From an uncultured bacterium (lineage in GTDB: Bacteria; Planctomycetota; UBA1135; GCA-002748355): a stretch of DNA of 34,462 nucleotides. Location: contig CALLZN010000443.1 of assembly GCA_937858895.1 (NCBI GenBank), positions 1-34,462 on the forward strand, given 5' to 3'. The notes below the pieces were generated by a model. The model saw only the letters and a list, made by a program, of their open reading frames with translations, was not told where the DNA came from and made no database searches. Shown here one piece after another: positions 14,831 to 22,738 of the stretch (the stretch's first letter is position 1; each line of letters begins with the position of its first letter). Made by a program: the position numbers and the translations under genes.

Positions 14831-17800
14831 GCTTGGCTGAGTTGCGAGCACGCGGGCGAGGCGCTCATCTTTGTCCAGCACGGGACGCGGGTCGATGAAC
14901 CCCTTGGCGATGAGCTCATCGTGCAACAAGTCGGCGCGACGCTTAACGAAGCGCGGCAGCGCGGCCATGCTCGCACACCAGCGCGCCGCGTCGCCACTGC
15001 ACGTTGTCAAGGCTTCGCCGGCGGCGGACTCGAAGGCCTGTGTCAAGGCTTCGAGCCCATCCAAGTCTTCGTATTGCAATGGCCGGCCACGCCCGATGCC
15101 GACCAAGGCGCACCAGCGCTTGACGAGTTCACAAGCAAGATCAGCTGTCGCCAAGTCCGCAGCGTGGCGAGCCGTGACCTCGGGCCAGATCTTGGCACCG
15201 CGCCGACGCAACGCCTCGTAGGCACCTAGCGTCGTTGCACCGAGCTCACACAAGCGCGCAAGCAGGCCACCGTGATCCACCAGGATATAAACGAGCGACA
15301 CCCGACTTGGGTCTTGCCACACCGTGAGCGGTTCAGGGGCCAAGTGTTCCCACCATGCTTCTGGACTCCAATGCTCGGCGCCCTCGAAGCGCTTGCGCGC
15401 GGGCAACGGCGGCACGACGACGTCGCGCCCAAGCGCCACATCGCTCGGAGACAACTCGACGAGCGTGATGTCGAAACCGATCTCGCCTCTAGCCCGCAGC
15501 TGTCGCGCCGTGCGCTCGAGGCGCGTGACGTCGGCCGCGTCAGCGGTCAAAACCACGAACTGACGCCGCTCGACTTCGGCCAAGCGCAATAAGGCTTCGG
15601 CGATGGCCGCGAAGCGCGCTTCGTCACAGTGCGCGAGCACTTCGTCGAGGAAGACCGGCAAGCGCACCGCGCCCTCGCTCACGAAGACGAGCGCCAAGCG
15701 CCAAGCGAGCAAGAGCTGTGAGCGCGTGCCGTCGCTCAGCTGGTCGAGGGCCAGCGTCGCCCCGGACCCGTGGTCCCGCGCCGCGAAACGCAGGTCACCA
15801 CCCTCGTCCTCGTGCACGAGGACCTCGTAGCGTTCGTGCGTGAAGTATGCGAAGAGCTCGGCCGCGCGCACGACGAGCGGCGGCCTTGCGTCACGGGCCA
15901 GGCGCTCACGGATGCGGCCGAGGAGCATGCCCGCGGCGGCGCCGTCGAGCGCTTCATCGAAGACGCGCTCGACGGCCTCGCGCGCCTCGTCGACGCGCGC
16001 ACGTGCCTTCGCGAATCGCTCGCTCTCGCGCGCAAGGGCGACCTCGGTGCGGATGGCGACGAGGCGCGTCTCGATGCGACTCTGCTCGGCGACCTGCGCT
16101 TCGGCCGCCGCATGAGCAGTGCGCAGCTCGTCGAGGGACAGGTCACGCAAGGGCCGGCCTTCGAGCAACGCGTCTGCCAAGCGTTCATCGAACTCGGCGA
16201 GGCGCGCCCGTGCGACCGCGAGCTCGCGCTCGACTTCGCGAAACTCGGCGAGGAACCCCATGGCCCGCTCGAGCTCTGCCCGCCCCTGCATCGATGCCGC
16301 AAAGCCGCGGCTCTCTAGCAAGTCGTCGCGTCGCGCATCCAAGCGCGCGCGACGCTCTTCGGCGGCAACTCGCTGGCCGAGGGCTTCCTTGCGCTTATCG
16401 TGGAGCTTCGCGACTTGGTCGGAGGCGTGCAGCGTCGCGAGCACGAGCGCACGATCGTCGACGATGCGTCCCGTCGCATCGACACCAAAGCTCTGCAGCC
16501 GCGCATTGAGCTCGGCATGGCTGTCGTCATAGGCGGCCTCCGCGATCGCGACTTGCTCACGCTGCTCGCTCAGCACTTCACTGGCGAGGCGCGCTCGATC
16601 GCGCGCTCGGGCAAGGTCGAGGCTCGCCGCGGCGCCGCGCGGCAACTCGAAGCCAAGCGTCGCTTCGAGCTTCTTGCGCTGTTGCTGTAGCAGCCGCTTC
16701 TCGGCGAGGAGGCGGGCCTTGGCGGCAGTGAGCCGCTCGCGCTCGAAGCGGCGGCGCTCGGCGAAGTGCTCGGTGACGACGCGTGCCACATCACCACGCG
16801 CAAGGACGAGGAAGAGCGCTGCTGCAAGCGCGACGCCGCCGAAGAGCCACGCTTCGCCCGCGCCGCGCAACAGGGCACGGACCGCGAGCACCCCGACAAA
16901 GACTGCGAGCACGACCGCGATCCAGAACTGCAGCGACGCGCGCAGCCGCACAGGCAACCCCTGCGCCGCGCGCAACGAGTCGACCTCGCTCGTATGCAAC
17001 TTCGCGCCCCCGCCAAAGTCGAGTTCACGCGCGAACTGCGCTTCGACCGCCTCGAAGTCGCGGGCCGTGAGCGCGCGGGAAGCTGCCACGCAGGCTGCAT
17101 CCGCGGCAAAGCGCGCGCGCGCCGCGTCGAAGGCTTGCCGCGCGCGGCGCGCTTCGGCGAAGCGCCGTTCGACCTCGGCGAGCAACGACCGCAAGGCCTC
17201 GCTGTCGTCCGTGCCCAGCGCTTCGTCCAGGACAACCGTGGCGCGTGCGAGCGCTTTGGCGCGTTGATCGCAGCGCGCGAGAACTTGGTCCGCGCGCTCG
17301 ATGAGCGTGGCCACATCGTCGAGGTCGCTGTCGAGCACGACCAGTCGCTCGATCTCGCTGCCGTCGAGCGCCGCGACCCCTGACGGCATGCGTGCACGCC
17401 GCGCCTCGAGCTCGGCGATGCTCTGCAGGCAGCGCACGCGGTCGATCGCGACTTCGAGGATCGCTCGCTCGGAACCTGCCGTCGAAAGCTTGCGGCGACG
17501 CAGCTCCAGGGCTTCGACTTCGCCCTCACGGCGCGCGAGTGCATCGTGCGCTTGGGCCTCCTTGCGCGCCTCGCGAACGGCGACCTCGAGCGCACGAGCC
17601 TCGTGCTGACCCGCGCGCGGCCCGACAGCGAAGTCCCGGCCGAGGTCGACGAGGTCGTGCCCCCCCTGCAAGCGACGCCGTAGTTCGGCCTCGAGGGCAC
17701 CGTGCTGCGTTGGCGCAAGCAGCTCCACCGCGCGCAACAGGTAGCAAGGAGCGTAGAACGAAGGCGGCAACTGGGGCCTGGAACGCGCGCGGCCATCTTG

Positions 17801-18079
17801 CTGCCAACGACTCGCGCCGGAACCATCGCGCGCGACTTCTATCCGCGACGCCTGCCCTGCACGGCTGGGCTCGACGTCCGCGAAGCGCGCCGTCGCCACG
17901 ACGCCGCGCCCCGCGCGAACATCCTCGTCGGCGAAGAGCAGCGCATGCAGCGCGCGCACCAGCGAGGACTTACCCGAAGCATTGGGGCCATGCACGACCG
18001 TGAGCCGCGGCCCGAAGTCGATCTCGAGACGCGAAGTGAGGCCAGGCAGGCGCTCGATGCCGAGACGCTCGAGGATCAT
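14726..18079 (-). CDS. YhaN/SbcC-like SMC-type ATPase
   Basis: The 1117-residue protein has Walker A GPNASGKS at residues 31-38, long charged coiled coils, a pair of hydrophobic helices near 383-402 and 409-428, the ABC signature LSDGT near 785 and Walker B PVFLDE near 808. A central transmembrane hairpin between the ATPase halves is characteristic of YhaN-type AAA proteins, as opposed to classic SbcC with its zinc hook; no CxxC hook is seen. Such ATPases work with an Mre11-type nuclease in DNA end processing or repair. The partner is encoded just upstream in an ATGA overlap. After the ATPase core about 235 extra residues follow (from about 880) that I do not recognise. The final 30 or so may be read-through into other sequence. 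ATG at 18079 is preceded by a GAGG. Confidence 0.85.
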   Translation of the reverse strand: MILERLGIERLPGLTSRLEIDFGPRLTVVHGPNASGKSSLVRALHALLFADEDVRAGRGVVATARFADVEPSRAGQASRIEVARDGSGASRWQQDGRARSRPQLPPSFYAPCYLLRAVELLAPTQHGALEAELRRRLQGGHDLVDLGRDFAVGPRAGQHEARALEVAVREARKEAQAHDALARREGEVEALELRRRKLSTAGSERAILEVAIDRVRCLQSIAELEARRARMPSGVAALDGSEIERLVVLDSDLDDVATLIERADQVLARCDQRAKALARATVVLDEALGTDDSEALRSLLAEVERRFAEARRARQAFDAARARFAADAACVAASRALTARDFEAVEAQFARELDFGGGAKLHTSEVDSLRAAQGLPVRLRASLQFWIAVVLAVFVGVLAVRALLRGAGEAWLFGGVALAAALFLVLARGDVARVVTEHFAERRRFERERLTAAKARLLAEKRLLQQQRKKLEATLGFELPRGAAASLDLARARDRARLASEVLSEQREQVAIAEAAYDDSHAELNARLQSFGVDATGRIVDDRALVLATLHASDQVAKLHDKRKEALGQRVAAEERRARLDARRDDLLESRGFAASMQGRAELERAMGFLAEFREVERELAVARARLAEFDERLADALLEGRPLRDLSLDELRTAHAAAEAQVAEQSRIETRLVAIRTEVALARESERFAKARARVDEAREAVERVFDEALDGAAAGMLLGRIRERLARDARPPLVVRAAELFAYFTHERYEVLVHEDEGGDLRFAARDHGSGATLALDQLSDGTRSQLLLAWRLALVFVSEGAVRLPVFLDEVLAHCDEARFAAIAEALLRLAEVERRQFVVLTADAADVTRLERTARQLRARGEIGFDITLVELSPSDVALGRDVVVPPLPARKRFEGAEHWSPEAWWEHLAPEPLTVWQDPSRVSLVYILVDHGGLLARLCELGATTLGAYEALRRRGAKIWPEVTARHAADLATADLACELVKRWCALVGIGRGRPLQYEDLDGLEALTQAFESAAGEALTTCSGDAARWCASMAALPRFVKRRADLLHDELIAKGFIDPRPVLDKDERLARVLATQPSDVFIAASVVARLEAGLAADDAQGRSCRLRRPASR

Positions 18080-18092
18080 GGACCAGCCTCGA
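18069..18092 (-). promoter_or_regulatory. Hairpin around the RBS and start of the YhaN-like gene
   Basis: On the minus strand TCGAGG (complement of 18087-18092), which contains the Shine-Dalgarno sequence, can pair with CCTCGA (complement of 18069-18074) across a 12-base loop that holds the ATG start (18077-18079) and the upstream TGA stop. This would mask the RBS until the nuclease gene is translated. The pairing is seen; the role is inferred, with chance pairing possible. Confidence 0.35.
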
Positions 18093-19398
18093 TCGCAGCG
18101 GCGTGGGTACCATCATTCGACGGCCCGCTTGTCGACACAGGTGTAGACGAGAGCATCGACGCGAGCATCGCATGGCCGACGCGCAGCAAGCGTTGCGCCG
18201 GACTCTCTTCGCATGCGCGAGCCTGCACGGCGCGGAAGCGCGTTTCGAGCCGCAAACGCGCATCGAAGTCTTGGAGCTCCATCGCAAGCGCGGTTGCGCG
18301 CTCCGCCTCCACGGCAGCTTCGAGCTCCAAGACTTCGCGCGCGAGGACCGCAACGGCATCACCGCCGCGCGCGAGCGCCTCGACGTCGAGCGCTGTGCGT
18401 AGGTCGCAGCGGAGCTCGCAAGCGCAGGCGAGCTTGGAGCCGAGCGTGACCGACGCTGCCTCGATGTCGAGAGCACGCAGCTCCGCGCGCAGTCGCGCAG
18501 CGTCGCGCACACGACCACCGACCCGGATGCGCAGGACCAGCACTTCGACCGACGTCGCTTGGAGCGCGGCGAGACGGTCTCGCATCGCAGCAAGGACCAC
18601 GGTCGCGATGTCATCAGTCATCGTGTCGTCCAACACGATTCTGACCTCTTCGAAGCGCAGCGGCGCAAGCTCCACGCGCTCGAAGCTCCAGCCACGATCC
18701 GCGAAGTCGACGCGCAACGCCGAGCGCGGCCCGACTTCTCCCCGGTGCAAGGGCGAGAGCGAACCAAGGTAGCCGAGCGCCATGCCGCCAGCATCTGCTG
18801 CAAAGCTCGGCGCATGGATATGCCCGAGCATCCAAGCGTCGACAGGCTGCGCCAAGAGCTCCGCGCGCGCGACCGGAGCGTGGTGACTACTGCTCGCATC
18901 GAGGTCGCAGTGCAGCACGCCAAAGCGCGGCCGCGCCGACGGCTCGAGTCGTAACGCGCCGAGCGGACTCGTCTTGACACGCGCCTCGGGAAAGCTCCAA
19001 CCAACGAGGCTCGCGTGCTCGAGCGCACGCTCCTCCCAGTGACCGCCCTGTCCCAAGAGCTCGAAGCCGCGGACCTCGCGCGCGAGGCGCGGTAGCGCGA
19101 CGACATCGTGGTTTCCCGCGACCGCAAAGACGCGAACGCCGGCGTCGACGAGACGCCGCACCCCGCGTTCGAGCAGGCCATAGGCCTCGAAGCGGGCGTT
19201 CTCGGAGTCGACAAGATCGCCAGCGAAGACGAGCGCCTCTGCCTCGCTCTCGAGGACGGCATCGATGAGGCGAAGGAAGGCCGCAGCCGGCGCCAAACGC
19301 AGAGCATCGACATCGTGGTCGGCGAGCGCGCGCGGCAGCGTAACCGCCGCCCGGCCAAGGTGCACGTCACCAACGAACCAGAGGGGTCGCGGCGTCAT
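18076..19398 (-). CDS. YhaO/SbcD-like Mre11-type metallophosphoesterase
   Basis: The 440-residue protein carries the calcineurin-like phosphoesterase motifs in order: GDVHLG (Asp11, His13), GDLVDSEN (Asp61), GNHD (Asn96-Asp98), LHCDLD and GHIH. These bind the two metals of SbcD/Mre11 nucleases. The C-terminal 200 residues hold a capping domain and an acidic helical region that probably contacts the ATPase. With the overlapping YhaN-like gene it would form an SbcCD-type complex that trims DNA ends or hairpins. ATG at 19398 is preferred, giving MTPRPLWFVGDVHLG with AGG six bases upstream; a TTG four codons earlier is possible. Upstream lies 217 bases of non-coding DNA in which no further gene is supported. 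Confidence 0.88.
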   Translation of the reverse strand: MTPRPLWFVGDVHLGRAAVTLPRALADHDVDALRLAPAAAFLRLIDAVLESEAEALVFAGDLVDSENARFEAYGLLERGVRRLVDAGVRVFAVAGNHDVVALPRLAREVRGFELLGQGGHWEERALEHASLVGWSFPEARVKTSPLGALRLEPSARPRFGVLHCDLDASSSHHAPVARAELLAQPVDAWMLGHIHAPSFAADAGGMALGYLGSLSPLHRGEVGPRSALRVDFADRGWSFERVELAPLRFEEVRIVLDDTMTDDIATVVLAAMRDRLAALQATSVEVLVLRIRVGGRVRDAARLRAELRALDIEAASVTLGSKLACACELRCDLRTALDVEALARGGDAVAVLAREVLELEAAVEAERATALAMELQDFDARLRLETRFRAVQARACEESPAQRLLRVGHAMLASMLSSTPVSTSGPSNDGTHAAAIEAGP

Positions 19399-19615
19399 CG
19401 CGACCTGCAAGCAACGTTGCAGCTGAAGCTTTCACCTGGAGCGGGTATGCGACGCACGCGGGCAGGATGCGGCGCCGGCGACCGCAGCGCAACGATCGCC
19501 TTCCGTGCCGTCGCCCCACTTCACTTCCGTCTGGAGCCATGTTGTTTGTTGCCTCCTTGATCCAAGCGACGAAGTCGAGCGTCGCGCATGCCGAAGACAC
19601 GCCGACGCTCGCTTC

Positions 19616-20206
19616 TCAGGCGTCAACTCGCAACTTGTACTTGAACTTGTTCAACGCCGACTTGCCGTCGAGGTGAATCACGATCCAGCGGCCACGCACG
19701 CCGCGGAAAGTCCGCTTCATGCTTTGCTTTTCATCATTCTTCTCCGACTGGCTGTCATTCCACGTCAACTCGCAGAGCTCCTCGTGATGACCGCTCGCGT
19801 CGACTGCACAGATGGCAACTCCGACCTTGCCCTTGCCCCCGCACTCTTCGAGTCGGATGGTGACGCTGTCGTCGTCCATTGGTGCGGACGTGCAGAAGAG
19901 CCGCTCGAACGTGCTGCTGATCGTCCCGCTCTGCCATGAGTTCAATGGCAAGTCGCGCGGTCCAATGGTCAGAGAACTCGTCCGACCGATGACTTCGTGG
20001 TACTTCTCATCGGCCATGCGCACAGCGTCATCGATCTTGTCCTTGGCCTCGAGGCACTTGAGATAAGCGTCGACGGCGGACGCCGGATTCTGCGCAGCGA
20101 CGCCAACTCCTGCCGCGACGGCGCCGCAGCCAAGCTTGCCGGCGATCTCGCCGTACTCCTTGTAGAGTTCCTTCACCAAACTGATGGCTGACTTATAACT
20201 CGTCAT
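19616..20206 (-). CDS. Unrecognised 196-residue protein
   Basis: The frame starts at ATG 20206 with a good RBS (GAGAGGA, about six bases upstream). The N-terminal 75 residues are helical with a short Gly/Ala hydrophobic stretch (GCGAVAAGVGVAA). The C-terminal 120 residues read as beta strands rich in charged residues (SMKRTFRGVRGRWIVIHLDG) and contain four scattered cysteines. There is no signal peptide. Base composition is less GC-rich than its neighbours and Lys/Asn/Ser use is higher, which might point to transfer. It stands alone between a nuclease gene and a beta-lactamase-fold gene on the same strand. I do not recognise a family, and no function is proposed. Confidence 0.7.
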   Translation of the reverse strand: MTSYKSAISLVKELYKEYGEIAGKLGCGAVAAGVGVAAQNPASAVDAYLKCLEAKDKIDDAVRMADEKYHEVIGRTSSLTIGPRDLPLNSWQSGTISSTFERLFCTSAPMDDDSVTIRLEECGGKGKVGVAICAVDASGHHEELCELTWNDSQSEKNDEKQSMKRTFRGVRGRWIVIHLDGKSALNKFKYKLRVDA

Positions 20207-20253
20207 GATCGTCCTCTCTCGTTTCTCGTTTCTCGGCTACAGTTCGCCGTGGG

Positions 20254-20285
20254 CTAGGAAGCGCGAGCTGCGCTTCACTCCCTAG
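20254..20285. terminator. Bulged hairpin downstream of the beta-lactamase-like gene
   Basis: AAGCGC (20259-20264) pairs with GCGCTT (20270-20275) over a GAGCT loop, and CTAGG (20254-20258) pairs with CCTAG (20281-20285), leaving a five-base bulge. The structure starts about 50 bases after the stop of the minus-strand hydrolase gene. No U-run follows on either strand, so an intrinsic terminator is not certain; it may be a processing or attenuation structure. Confidence 0.35.
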
Positions 20286-20333
20286 AAACGGATTCCAGGA
20301 CGAGGGCCTGCCACGAATGGACAGCCCTACGAG

Positions 20334-21416
20334 TCAGTCCTTGCCGACAGCTTCGCGCGCTTGCTTGCCTGTCGGCGCCTCGCGAAAGAGCGCGCCGAGG
20401 AACACCGCGTTGCCAAAGCGCGACTGCACACGCTCCTTGCCGAAGCGCACGATCACGAGCTCTTGCGCTGGCAGCACATAGAGATGCTGCTGGTACATCC
20501 CCGAGGCGGCGACCACATCGGCTGGGATGCGCGGGTTCAAGGCATGTAGAGCCTTGCCGATGAGCCAAAAATTGAGGCCGTAGGCTGGATTGGCCTTGGT
20601 GCCAGCGAAGCACTCCGCGAAGCGCTCCGCTGGCACGATCTCTCGTCCCTCGTGACGACCGCCCGCGAGCACGAGCAGGCCGAACTTGGCCCACTCACGC
20701 GCGGTCATGAAGGCGCCGTAGGGCAGGGCCGGGTTCTGCTTGCCGTCACGCAGCCACATCGCGACCTTGCAACCGATCGGGTCGAGGATGCGCTTTTGTA
20801 AGTAGGCGACGAAGTCCTGCTCCTTTGCGCCCGCGGCCTGGAGCTTGCGCTCGAGGAGCTCACCGAAGGCCATGAGGTGGCAGGAGCCGTAGCGGAAGCG
20901 CTTACCCGGATCGCTCGCCGCTTCGCATGCGATCGCGGCGGCATACTTGTCGCGCGTCAAGGGCGCATGCATGACGTCATCGTCGACCTTCAGACCGCTC
21001 GTGAAGTTCAACAGTTGGCGAATCGTGATGCGCGAACGTCGCGGATCATCCTTCCACTCGACGATGGTCTCACAGGCTCGCTCGTCGAGGTCGAGCAGTC
21101 CGTCGCCTTCTGCGCGGAGCGCGACGAGCGGCGCGAAGGACTTGGTCCCACTGAAGAGGTGATGGGCCTTGGCCGCCGTGTGACCGTTTTGGTACTCCTC
21201 GAAGACGAGGGCGCCCTTGTGATAGACGAGGACGGCGAGACCTTGGTTGTCAGCGGAGTAACGCGCTGCCGCCTCGAAGTCCAAGGGCGGCGTCTCCGCC
21301 ACAGCGGTGACACCGAGGCCCACCTCGCCTTGGGCAGCCAGCGACGCCGTGAACAGCGTCAGCCCGAGCACGAGCCCGGCCGGCGCTCCGAAGCTCCTTG
21401 AAGTCATGGTGAACAT
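20334..21416 (-). CDS. Exported beta-lactamase-fold serine hydrolase (class C/CubicO-like)
   Basis: From ATG 21416 the 360-residue protein opens with a signal peptide (MFTMTSRSFGAPAGLVLGLT then LFTASLAAQ), so it is exported. The SxxK motif is SGTK (Ser89, Lys92), and a YGS at 176-178 stands for the YxN tyrosine. The third box is not a KTG; an AASGMYQQHLYVLP stretch takes its place, as in CubicO/EstB-type esterases and peptidases. The substrate is unknown; true antibiotic resistance is not implied. A TTG start at 21488 would overlap the MFS stop as TTGA but would place 24 charged residues in front of the signal sequence. It follows the MFS gene on the same strand and may be co-transcribed. Adjacent CCCCG/CGGGG (21436-21448) can form a small hairpin ahead of the start. 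Confidence 0.85.
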   Translation of the reverse strand: MFTMTSRSFGAPAGLVLGLTLFTASLAAQGEVGLGVTAVAETPPLDFEAAARYSADNQGLAVLVYHKGALVFEEYQNGHTAAKAHHLFSGTKSFAPLVALRAEGDGLLDLDERACETIVEWKDDPRRSRITIRQLLNFTSGLKVDDDVMHAPLTRDKYAAAIACEAASDPGKRFRYGSCHLMAFGELLERKLQAAGAKEQDFVAYLQKRILDPIGCKVAMWLRDGKQNPALPYGAFMTAREWAKFGLLVLAGGRHEGREIVPAERFAECFAGTKANPAYGLNFWLIGKALHALNPRIPADVVAASGMYQQHLYVLPAQELVIVRFGKERVQSRFGNAVFLGALFREAPTGKQAREAVGKD

Positions 21417-21484
21417 GCTGCGCCTTTGTACTTCGCCCCGCTGCGGGGACCATGGTTCCGCAAGAAGTCCTCGGGTCAACCAAA

Positions 21485-22738
21485 TCAAGCGACGGCATCC
21501 TCGCGACAGCGCAACAGCAACAGGAGCCCGATGAAGAAAAAGCCCCCGACGCTTGCGAGCGCCAGGCGCTGGTCGCCACCACAGAGGTCCGAGAGTTCGC
21601 CGAAGACGATGGGGCCGAGAATGGCCGATGCACGACCCGCGATCGCCATCATGCCGAAGAACTCACCGCTCATCCCAGGCCGCGTGATCTCGCCGACATA
21701 GCTCCGACTCGTCGCCTGCGTCGCGCCGATGCAGAGCGCCGCGAGCGTAGCGACACCCCAAAAGAGACCCTTGGCGAGCGCAGGCTCGAAGAGGCCCGGC
21801 CACGCGGTCGTGATCGCCGCCGCGACGACGAAGAGCCAGAGCACGAGCGAAAGACCGATGCTCCACAAGCTACCACGCCGTTCGGCGAGCTTGCCGAAGA
21901 GCAACGAACCCGGGATCGCCACGATGTTCAGCAAGAGAATGAGCACGATGCTCTCGGTCTTGGTGAAGCCGAGGCTCGTGCGGGTGAAGACCGCTGCGAA
22001 CACGAAGATCGTGCTCAGCGCGTTCATATAAAAAAACAGCGCCGCCAAGAAGCGCAGCAGGCGCCCCTCTTCGCGCAATCCCAGCAAGCGCTGTCGCACG
22101 CTGCGCCGAGCCACGACACCCTGCGCGCTGCGCGGCGCGTCGCGCAGCAAGACGATGGCTGGCAAGCCAAAGACCAGCCACCACCCTGCTGCCACGAGCG
22201 CGCAATAGCGCGCGTCGACACCAAAGAACAAGAGCAGCAAGAGCACGACACCGAGCGACGCGAGCCCGCCCGCGTAGCCGAAGGCCCAGCCACGGGCGCC
22301 GAGCTTGGCGACCGCGCCCACACCGACGAGCTCCGGCAGGAACGCGTTATAAAAAACGTTGCCACCCTCGAAGGCATAGAGCGACACGACAATCAAAAGC
22401 ATCGCGAAGCCCACGTCGCCAGGGCCAGCGAGCGCGAGCGCTGCACAGGTGACGACACCAACAACAAAATGCAGCCCGAGGAAGAGGCGCTTCTTGCGGA
22501 CACGGTCCGCGAGGCTGCCGAGGAAGGGCGCCGTCAACACGACGAAGAGAGCTCCGATCCCGTTGGCCCAGCCCCACCACTTGTCGCTACTCGCGCTCTG
22601 CGCGCTCGGCACGATGACGTCCGCGAAGTAGAGCGCGTAGACCGCCGTCATGATGATCGTCGGATAGGCCGAGTTGCCGAAGTCGTAGAGGCACCAAGCG
22701 AAGCGCTGCTTCGCTGCGCGAGACGGCACGTCGTTCAT
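21485..22738 (-). CDS. MFS transporter, UMF1/Atg22-like
   Basis: The 417-residue protein has twelve membrane segments. It starts FAWCLYDFGNSAYPTIIMTA, the hallmark of the UMF1 branch of the major facilitator superfamily, and contains PFLGSLADRVRKKR (the loop 2-3 motif) and FYNAFLPELV. Family members are thought to export amino acids or small metabolites; the substrate here is unknown. ATG at 22738 is chosen because it gives the conserved N-terminus and overlaps the stop of the iron-sulfur protein gene as ATGA; upstream, the frame is Arg-rich shadow sequence. The start codon lies in a perfect GTTCATGAAC palindrome. Transcribed with its upstream neighbour, and perhaps with the hydrolase downstream. 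Confidence 0.87.
   Translation of the reverse strand: MNDVPSRAAKQRFAWCLYDFGNSAYPTIIMTAVYALYFADVIVPSAQSASSDKWWGWANGIGALFVVLTAPFLGSLADRVRKKRLFLGLHFVVGVVTCAALALAGPGDVGFAMLLIVVSLYAFEGGNVFYNAFLPELVGVGAVAKLGARGWAFGYAGGLASLGVVLLLLLFFGVDARYCALVAAGWWLVFGLPAIVLLRDAPRSAQGVVARRSVRQRLLGLREEGRLLRFLAALFFYMNALSTIFVFAAVFTRTSLGFTKTESIVLILLLNIVAIPGSLLFGKLAERRGSLWSIGLSLVLWLFVVAAAITTAWPGLFEPALAKGLFWGVATLAALCIGATQATSRSYVGEITRPGMSGEFFGMMAIAGRASAILGPIVFGELSDLCGGDQRLALASVGGFFFIGLLLLLRCREDAVA

Noticed and set aside
16570..17826. Minus-strand open frame of 418 codons inside the YhaN-like gene
   Set aside because: A shifted frame of the ATPase gene on the same strand, rich in Arg/Ser, with no start context or motif.
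19367..19600. Short minus-strand frame between the nuclease gene and the 196-residue gene
   Set aside because: It starts with GTG without an RBS, overlaps the nuclease start and turns Arg-rich after 30 residues; no family seen.
20334..21416. True class C beta-lactamase and resistance gene
   Set aside because: The SxxK motif and tyrosine are present but there is no KTG box and there is no ampR-like regulator next to it; a CubicO/esterase-type hydrolase fits as well.
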